Below, piece after piece: positions 6,353 through 10,541 of a DNA stretch of 10,541 nt. Every line of letters begins with the position of its first letter. Within the stretch, counting starts at the first letter, position 1. The stretch is from CAZESH01 sp964514665 (GTDB taxonomy: Bacteria > Bacillota > Bacilli > Paenibacillales > KCTC-25726): contig CAZESH010000143.1 of the NCBI GenBank assembly GCA_964514665.1, forward strand, positions 1 through 10,541, in the 5' to 3' direction. Made by a program: the position numbers and the translations under genes. The notes below the pieces were generated by a model. The model did not search any database. It saw nothing but the letters and a program-made list of their open reading frames with translations, and was not told the DNA's origin.

Positions 6353-7348
6353 ATGATTCGTGTCGCAATGTTAAGCTATTGGCATGTGCATGCAGCGGAT
6401 TATGCGAAACAGGCTCGGGAAAATCCGCATACGGAAATCGCAGCCGTCTGGGACGAGGTGTCTGAACGCGGTCAGCAGCAGGCGGCCAGCTTGAATGTTC
6501 CTTATTATGAATCCCTGGATCAATTGCTCGCTCGTACGGATGTTGATGCCGTGATTGTGGGGACGCCGACGAACAGGCATCGCGACGTGATGGTTGCGGC
6601 TGCGAATGCCGGCAAACATATCTTTACGGAGAAAGTGCTGGCCGTTACCCTGGAAGAAGCGAATGAGATTTTGCGGGCGGTCGAGCTTAACCAAGTGAAG
6701 CTGACCGTGTCGCTGCCGCGGTTAAACGACGGGTATACGCTGGCCATTCAGGAAATTTTGCAAGCAGGCTTGCTGGGGGAACTTACCCAAGCGCGCGTCC
6801 GTTTGTCCCACAACGGCGCTACTGCCGGCTGGCTGCCGGAGCATTTCTTCAATCTGGAGCAGTGCGGAGGCGGAGCTATGATCGACCTTGGCTGCCATCC
6901 GATGTATTTGACCCGCTTGTTCTTGGGGATGCCGACCGGCGCAAGCGCTGCATACGGCTATGTGACCGGCAAGGAAGTCGAGGACAATGCCGTTGCCGTG
7001 CTGCAGTATGAGAGCGGCGCCTTGGGCATCGTGGAGGCCGGATTCGTCAACAGCCATTCCCCGTTCAGCATCGAGCTTCACGGCAAAGACGGGTCGCTTT
7101 TCTTCGGCACCCCCGAGCGGCGATTAATGGTGCGCAGCAGCAAATCAGAAGATTCATCCGGATGGGAGGATAGAGAGCTTCCGGCAAATGCGGCAAGTGC
7201 CTTTGAACAATGGGTGGGCCACATCCGGAACAACACGACCGCCGCCCGGAATATCAGATTGGCCGTCGATCTCACCAAACTGATGGAAGCTTGCAATCTT
7301 TCCGCCAAAGCAGGCCGTCCTGTACGCATCAGCGAGCTGAGAGCATAG
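6353..7348 (+). CDS. Gfo/Idh/MocA-family NAD(P)-dependent oxidoreductase
   Basis: A 331-residue cytosolic two-domain oxidoreductase acting on sugars, inositols or other polyols and hydroxy acids. The N-terminal Rossmann part runs to about residue 120 and contains VGTPTNRH (69-76) and the family EK motif, FTEKVLAVTLEEA (91-103), with Glu93-Lys94. The C-terminal sheet domain has the G-G-G-A-M-I-D-L-G-C-H segment (172-182), with Asp178 and His182 at the catalytic positions. The usual GxGxxG dinucleotide loop is replaced by MLSYWHVHA (6-14), a variant known in some branches of this family; cofactor binding may differ. The start is ATG, with GGAGG 7 nt upstream. It is monocistronic and ends at a strong terminator. 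Its neighbour on the far side of that terminator is a catabolic amidohydrolase, so a shared pathway is possible but unproven. Confidence 0.92.
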   Translation: MIRVAMLSYWHVHAADYAKQARENPHTEIAAVWDEVSERGQQQAASLNVPYYESLDQLLARTDVDAVIVGTPTNRHRDVMVAAANAGKHIFTEKVLAVTLEEANEILRAVELNQVKLTVSLPRLNDGYTLAIQEILQAGLLGELTQARVRLSHNGATAGWLPEHFFNLEQCGGGAMIDLGCHPMYLTRLFLGMPTGASAAYGYVTGKEVEDNAVAVLQYESGALGIVEAGFVNSHSPFSIELHGKDGSLFFGTPERRLMVRSSKSEDSSGWEDRELPANAASAFEQWVGHIRNNTTAARNIRLAVDLTKLMEACNLSAKAGRPVRISELRA

Positions 7349-7383
7349 CCCAGTACACTGACTGTGAACAAAATTTTGCAAAG

Positions 7384-7426
7384 AAACCCTTGATTCGCCG
7401 CATAAACGGTGGAATCAAGGGTTTTT
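7384..7426. terminator. Strong, probably bidirectional, intrinsic terminator
   Basis: AAACCCTTGATTC (7384-7396) and GAATCAAGGGTTT (7412-7424) form a perfect 13-bp stem. An inner CCG/CGG pairing (7398-7400 with 7407-7409) shortens the loop. TTTTTC follows on the plus strand. On the minus strand the stem is followed by a TTTCTTT run. It sits between the stops of the convergent oxidoreductase (7348) and amidohydrolase (7478) genes and can serve both. Confidence 0.9.
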
Positions 7427-7477
7427 CGCAATGCTTGTATGCATCCATGCAAATGAAGCTTTCCCCTTGCCATGGTT

Positions 7478-8425
7478 CTAGCGCTGCAGCAAGGAGCGGA
7501 TCGCTTTCCCGTTATTCGCTGCAGGCGGCCAAGCGCAAAGATCGAACGGAAAGTCCGAGCCGGGCACGACCTTTTCTTCTCCGACCAAATCGGTCAGGAA
7601 ACGCAAGCTTTCTTCGCTCCACAGTACCGAATCGAACCAGAAGCGTTTAAGATATTCGATCGGAGGCGCCTGCAGGGCGGAGGCAACCTCCTTCCACTGA
7701 CTGTAGCCTTTATTCAGCCTGCCGATTTGATAAGGCAGGAACCCTCCTCCGTGCGCAAGCAGGATGCGGATCCGCGGGTATTTGTCGAGAAAGCCGCCGA
7801 GCAGCAAATCGGTGGCGCAAACCGTCGTCTCCCAAGGCACGCCGATCAGGTTCGGCATCATTTTCTTCTTGAGGCGCGGGTCCTCGCTTAGCAGCGGATG
7901 GATAAAAATGATCGCCTGCAGTCTGTCCGCCTCTTCAAAGAAAGGAGCAAAAAATGCGTCCGACAGCATCTTGTCCGGCAATCCCGGGCCGATAATGGCT
8001 CCTTTTAATCCAAGGCCCATGGCTGCTTTCAGGGCATCGGCCGCTTGTGCAGGATCGTTGAGCGGCACGGTTCCCAGCGCCGAAATGGCTGCGGGCTCCG
8101 CTTTCGCCCATTCGGCCAACGCTTGGTTGTATACGTTTGCAAGCTCATGGGTAATTTCTGGAGAAAAATCGTACATAAATAACTGCGGAATGGGAGAAAT
8201 CATGGAATGGGTTACGCCGGCCGCGGCTTGTTCAGTCAAATACAGGGCGGAATCGACAAACGGTTTTTTCAGCTCGAAGCCCCATTTTTCATTGATGAAT
8301 AAAAAGGGTTCCTTCTGCTCGTCTTTTATGACCCACTTGGCATTGATTGCCGCTTGATGGTCTTTAATCCATTGAAGTACCGCCTGTGGAATGAAATGCG
8401 TGTGAAAATCATGCAATGGGATCAC
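7478..8425 (-). CDS. ACMSD-like metal-dependent amidohydrolase (decarboxylase/hydratase)
   Basis: A 315-residue TIM-barrel protein of the amidohydrolase-2 family, which includes aminocarboxymuconate-semialdehyde decarboxylase, gamma-resorcylate-type decarboxylases and oxalomesaconate hydratase. The metal site is complete: His8 and His10 in HDFHTHFIP, His176 in IFIHPLL, His225 in LLAHGGGFLPY and Asp291 in GSDFPFDL. The spacing is close to that of ACMSD. Arg236 in the G-R-L segment fits a substrate carboxylate-binding Arg. A divalent metal such as Zn or Mn is expected. The start is GTG, with GAAGGAG 5 nt upstream. It begins 17 nt after the IclR stop and is surely co-transcribed with it; the shared terminator lies just beyond its stop. 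The substrate is probably an aromatic or ring-cleavage carboxylic acid (inference from family). Family is secure, exact reaction is not. Confidence 0.92.
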   Translation of the reverse strand: MIPLHDFHTHFIPQAVLQWIKDHQAAINAKWVIKDEQKEPFLFINEKWGFELKKPFVDSALYLTEQAAAGVTHSMISPIPQLFMYDFSPEITHELANVYNQALAEWAKAEPAAISALGTVPLNDPAQAADALKAAMGLGLKGAIIGPGLPDKMLSDAFFAPFFEEADRLQAIIFIHPLLSEDPRLKKKMMPNLIGVPWETTVCATDLLLGGFLDKYPRIRILLAHGGGFLPYQIGRLNKGYSQWKEVASALQAPPIEYLKRFWFDSVLWSEESLRFLTDLVGEEKVVPGSDFPFDLCAWPPAANNGKAIRSLLQR

Positions 8426-8442
8426 TCACTCTCCTTCATGTA

Positions 8443-9222
8443 TTAACGCCAATACCCGAGCCGATCGGATATTTCCATACTGGCATTGATCACCTTTTTG
8501 GCAATCGGACGAATGTCTTTATATTGAATGCGCTGTTTTGGACCGACGACGCTTAACGCGGCGATGACTTTTCCGGAGTAATCGAATATGGGGGCGGCAA
8601 TCGAATTCACGCCTTCCAGCAATTCTTCCATACTGCAGGCAAATCCTTCTTCCTTGACCTTCTTCAAGTGGGCATATAATTCTTTCGGATCTGTTATCGT
8701 ATGTTTCGTATAGGCATGTAAACCGTTCTCGACCACCTGTTGGATTTTTGCCTCGTCGGAATGGGCGAGAATCACTTTGCCGGAGCTTGTGCAATAAGCG
8801 GGATTGCGCTTGCCGATATGCGTTAAAAAGCGAACGGGGTGATTGCATTCCACCTTTTGAATGTAGATCACATCCAAGTGGTCCATGACGGAAATGTGCG
8901 CAGTCTCGCCGCTGTCATCGACCAATTTTTTAAGAATCGGCTGCGATTCCCGATAGACGTCCATATTGCTGTTTACAATTCCGCTCAATGATAGAATGCT
9001 GAAGCCCAATCGGTATTTTTTGGTATCCGGGTCCTTATAAACAAACCCTTCGCTGGCAAGCGTGGACATCGTTCGGCTGACCGTGCTTTTATTTAGTCCG
9101 AGGGATAATGCAAGATCGCTTATTTTCTTTTCAGGCTCATCCATTGTGAAGCTTTGCAGGATATGAAGCGCATTCTTCACAGAGGACAGCTGACTATCCT
9201 CATTCTTTCTATCTTCGGCCAT
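8443..9222 (-). CDS. IclR-family transcriptional regulator
   Basis: A 259-residue regulator of standard IclR length. The N-terminal winged helix-turn-helix covers about residues 15-75, with the recognition part LGLNKSTVSRTMSTL at 41-55. The C-terminal effector domain covers about 80-255 and includes the family signature GKRNPAYCTSSGKVILA (137-153). IclR proteins act as tetrameric or dimeric repressors or activators that bind small carboxylic or aromatic acids. ATG start with AAGGAG 7 nt upstream. It is first in a two-gene operon with the ACMSD-like amidohydrolase and is divergent from the TRAP binding-protein gene. This arrangement fits a local pathway regulator acting on both directions and on itself (inference). 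Confidence 0.95.
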   Translation of the reverse strand: MAEDRKNEDSQLSSVKNALHILQSFTMDEPEKKISDLALSLGLNKSTVSRTMSTLASEGFVYKDPDTKKYRLGFSILSLSGIVNSNMDVYRESQPILKKLVDDSGETAHISVMDHLDVIYIQKVECNHPVRFLTHIGKRNPAYCTSSGKVILAHSDEAKIQQVVENGLHAYTKHTITDPKELYAHLKKVKEEGFACSMEELLEGVNSIAAPIFDYSGKVIAALSVVGPKQRIQYKDIRPIAKKVINASMEISDRLGYWR

Positions 9223-9288
9223 GATCCGACTCCTTTATTTGTTTATTTAGTGTTTCGCATCAGTAAACAGAGGTTCTTATTAGTAGAC

Positions 9289-9316
9289 AATATAACAAAA
9301 AAATGAAAAAATCAAA
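9289..9316 (-). promoter_or_regulatory. Candidate promoter of the iclR-amidohydrolase operon
   Basis: On the minus strand TATATT (9294-9289) matches 5/6 of a -10, and TTTGAT (9316-9311) lies 16 nt upstream as a partial -35. The start would be near 9282 with a leader of about 60 nt. The region is AT-rich, so chance matches are likely. Confidence 0.35.
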
Positions 9317-9430
9317 GGGAAATTTGTGCGGTTAGGAGGAGTTTTTTATACAGGGGAAGGGAAATCAAGGATCATTAAAAAAACAAAAAAAAAATTAACA
9401 GTTTCATATAGAGCAACAAGGGAGTTGTAT

Positions 9431-9478
9431 ATGCAATTAAAAAAGTTTAGATTTAAGTCGTGGAAAGAAAAGACCTAG
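9431..9478 (+). CDS. Possible 15-residue basic leader peptide
   Basis: ATG at 9431 is preceded 6 nt upstream by AAGGGAG (9418-9424), a good ribosome binding site. The frame encodes MQLKKFRFKSWKEKT and stops at TAG 9476-9478. It is lysine-rich and has no hydrophobic segment. No promoter of quality is visible just upstream, and the candidate dctP promoter lies downstream of it. It could be a genuine small peptide, a leader peptide or chance. No homologue is recognised. Confidence 0.2.
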   Translation: MQLKKFRFKSWKEKT

Positions 9479-9520
9479 CCGTCCATGCCTCGACAAAATG
9501 TTTATGGGATTATTTGTTTG

Positions 9521-9582
9521 ATTGACGCTCGAAGCAGGATTATGTGATACTTTTAATTACATGAATTGACGATTCACAGGAT
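9521..9582 (+). repeat. Imperfect direct repeat ATTGACG-N(5-7)-CAGGAT
   Basis: ATTGACG (9521-9527) followed by CAGGAT (9535-9540) recurs as ATTGACG (9565-9571) followed by CAGGAT (9577-9582). The units are 42-44 nt apart, and the gaps within them are 7 and 5 nt. The first copy contains the candidate -35, and the second lies in the loop between the arms of the inverted repeat. It may be a duplicated promoter or tandem regulator sites. Confidence 0.5.
9522..9551 (+). promoter_or_regulatory. Candidate promoter of the TRAP binding-protein gene
   Basis: The -35 TTGACG (9522-9527) matches 5/6. After an 18-nt spacer comes the -10 GATACT (9546-9551), preceded by an extended TG at 9543-9544. The start would be near 9558, giving a leader of about 150 nt that contains the hairpin and cre. 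The -10 lies inside the left arm of the 14-bp inverted repeat. Confidence 0.5.
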
Positions 9583-9597
9583 GAATTAAAAGTATCA
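9545..9597. promoter_or_regulatory. 14-bp perfect inverted repeat over the promoter (candidate operator or cruciform)
   Basis: TGATACTTTTAATT (9545-9558) and AATTAAAAGTATCA (9584-9597) are exact reverse complements with a 25-nt loop. With one bulged A, CAT (9560-9562) and ATG (9581-9583) extend the pairing. The left arm covers the candidate -10 and start site, so a DNA operator bound by the IclR-family protein or another regulator is the simplest reading. Transcription from further upstream could instead form an RNA hairpin. Confidence 0.6.
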
Positions 9598-9601
9598 AAG
9601 C

Positions 9602-9611
9602 AAAAGGAGGG
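9602..9611 (+). promoter_or_regulatory. Shine-Dalgarno sequence without an ORF (STAB-SD-like)
   Basis: AAAAGGAGGG is a near-perfect anti-16S match about 100 nt ahead of the dctP-type start, with no ATG, GTG or TTG at usable spacing after it. It would lie about 45 nt into the leader. Such orphan sites are known to stabilise mRNA in the Bacillus thuringiensis cry3A leader. That role is inferred here. Confidence 0.4.
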
Positions 9612-9626
9612 ATTCTTTCGAATCAT

Positions 9627-9652
9627 CTTTCATTTTAGCAGTAAAATGAAAG
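9627..9652 (+). repeat. Perfect 10-bp hairpin in the TRAP leader
   Basis: CTTTCATTTT (9627-9636) and AAAATGAAAG (9643-9652) pair perfectly around an AGCAGT loop. There is no U-tract immediately after, so it is not a plain terminator. Its right arm overlaps the first seven bases of the cre site. Confidence 0.55.
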
Positions 9653-9660
9653 CGTTTCCA
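9646..9660 (+). promoter_or_regulatory. CcpA catabolite response element (cre)
   Basis: ATGAAAGCGTTTCCA matches every defined position of the Bacillus cre consensus WTGNAANCGNWNNCW, and also the stricter TGWAARCGYTWNCW. It lies 48 nt upstream of the ATG and roughly 90 nt downstream of the candidate start site. That position suits roadblock-type repression by CcpA-HPr(Ser-P) when glucose is present. Confidence 0.85.
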
Positions 9661-9708
9661 CCTTTTTTCATAGCAACTTTCATAAATATTCTAAATTCAG
9701 GGGGTATT

Positions 9709-10541
9709 ATGGTGAAAAGATTTTCATTAAGAATGTGGTTGGCGGCTTTTGTCGTATTGATGCTGGCTGTTGCTTCCGGATGCGGTAATTCCAGCAAAAC
9801 AAGCAGTTCGAACAGTTCGCCCGAACCAAGTGCGAATGCGGCCGCAAGCAGCAGTCCGAGTGAAGCGCCTAAATCCGAAAAGTCAATCGTATTTAAAATG
9901 GGACATATGAATCCTCCGGATCATGTTCAGGATACGATGGTTATGACACCTTTCAGTAAAGATGTGGACAAAGCTACGGCGTCCCGCGTAAAATTCCAGA
10001 TTTATCCCGGCGGCGCATTGGGCGGTCCGAAAGACACCTACGACAATATTCTGACTGGCATTATGGATGCGGGCTGGGGCTTGCAGGGCTATAACGCAGG
10101 GAAATTCCCGGTACATTCCGTGCTTCAACTGCCGTTTCTTGCGAATGGAACCGGCGAGCAGTTAAGCAGCGTTGCACAGCAATTGTATGATGAATTCCCG
10201 GAAATTCAAGCGGAATATAAAGAAGTCAAGCCTTTGTGGTTCCATGCAGCCGACCCTTATGCAATCATCACCAAGGGAAAAGCCGTCAGAAGCTTTGCCG
10301 ATGTCAAAGGTTTGAAGCTGAGAGCGCCTTCTGTCGAAGCCAAATCGATGATTGAATCTTGGGGTGCCACACCGGTTTCGCTGCCGGCGCCGGAAATATA
10401 TGATGCGATGCAAAAGGGAGTCATTGACGGCGGCGTGCTTCCGGTTGCTGCGATTAAAGACTTTAACTTGTTCGATGTGGTCGATTATGTAACTCTGGGT
10501 AACTTTAATACCAGCCTGTTCTACGAATTGATGAATAAGGA
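9709..10541 (+). CDS. TRAP transporter solute-binding lipoprotein, DctP family, 3' partial
   Basis: An extracytoplasmic binding protein that captures an organic acid and delivers it to DctQ/DctM membrane subunits, not visible here. The first 277 codons are present; typical family length is 330-360. Residues 1-24 are a lipoprotein signal peptide (K3/R4/R8, hydrophobic 10-22) ending in A-S-G-C, with Cys25 as the lipidation site. The lipobox is slightly atypical, with Ala at -3. Residues 26-58 are a Ser/Asn/Pro/Ala linker. The DctP domain starts near 60 with FKMGHM and contains FQIYPGGALGGP (96-107), LQLPFL (139-144) and VKGLKLRAP (199-207). Arg205 is at the position of the conserved carboxylate-binding Arg, and MQKGVIDGG (234-242) follows. 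AGGGGG lies 4 nt before ATG 9709 and 7 nt before GTG 9712; either codon could initiate. The gene continues past the right edge. Confidence 0.93.
   Translation, partial: MVKRFSLRMWLAAFVVLMLAVASGCGNSSKTSSSNSSPEPSANAAASSSPSEAPKSEKSIVFKMGHMNPPDHVQDTMVMTPFSKDVDKATASRVKFQIYPGGALGGPKDTYDNILTGIMDAGWGLQGYNAGKFPVHSVLQLPFLANGTGEQLSSVAQQLYDEFPEIQAEYKEVKPLWFHAADPYAIITKGKAVRSFADVKGLKLRAPSVEAKSMIESWGATPVSLPAPEIYDAMQKGVIDGGVLPVAAIKDFNLFDVVDYVTLGNFNTSLFYELMNK

Larger units (their letters stand above)
9223..9708. other. Large divergent regulatory region between iclR-type and dctP-type genes
   Basis: This 486-nt region has no gene of normal size. Its left half is very AT-rich, with A-tracts near 9301-9310 and 9377-9394. 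Its right half holds the elements listed separately: promoter, 14-bp inverted repeat, direct repeat, orphan Shine-Dalgarno sequence, hairpin and cre site. Near the iclR side AGTAAACA (9262-9269) and AGTAGACA (9282-9289) form a near-identical pair that could be an autoregulatory site, weakly supported. Confidence 0.6.

Noticed and set aside
7764..8357. Plus-strand frame of 197 codons opposite the amidohydrolase
   Set aside because: It is antisense to a gene with a complete metal site, and its composition looks like a reverse-complement shadow, with no ribosome binding site or motif.
9337..9360. AGGAGGAG near 9336-9343 as the ribosome binding site of a gene
   Set aside because: No start codon follows at usable spacing and the frame soon reaches a stop.
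9377..9394. A-tracts in the divergent region as a replication origin or attachment site
   Set aside because: They are simple AT-rich runs without DnaA boxes, iterons or duplicated ends.

Overview
The window looks like chromosome from a moderate-GC endospore-forming Bacillota, most like Paenibacillaceae. The reasons are strong AGGAGG-type ribosome binding sites, frequent TTG and GTG starts, a phosphorelay-type PAS histidine kinase, and a textbook CcpA cre site. No rRNA, tRNA, CRISPR array, transposase or phage gene was seen. The taxonomic call is inference from gene style only.

Left part (1-3484). A multi-PAS sensor histidine kinase, cut by the left edge, converges with a minus-strand spermidine-synthase-fold methyltransferase-like gene; their stop codons are 15 nt apart. 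A 233-nt divergent region separates the latter from a plus-strand thiol glutathione peroxidase. The peroxidase has an extended -10 promoter bracketed by a perfect 10-bp inverted repeat.

Middle part (3485-7348). A membrane pair on the plus strand consists of a DedA (VTT) protein fused to a PAP2-like domain, then a 12-TM MFS transporter 27 nt downstream. The PAP2 half has lost nearly every phosphatase catalytic residue. After a 267-nt gap comes a Gfo/Idh/MocA-type oxidoreductase, which ends at a strong, probably bidirectional, terminator.

Right part (7425-10541). A minus-strand operon holds an IclR regulator and an ACMSD-like metal-dependent amidohydrolase. It is divergent from a DctP-type TRAP transporter binding lipoprotein cut by the right edge. 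Together they resemble a catabolic island: a solute is captured by DctP, the amidohydrolase acts on it or a derived intermediate, IclR senses an effector, and CcpA adds glucose repression. The adjacent oxidoreductase may belong too, but it is convergent. The 486-nt divergent region is unusually structured. It holds a candidate promoter inside a 14-bp inverted repeat, an imperfect direct repeat, a Shine-Dalgarno sequence with no ORF, a 10-bp hairpin and a perfect cre. It is the part of the window most worth a second look, together with the degenerate DedA-PAP2 fusion. I found no clear evidence of a wholly new multi-gene system.
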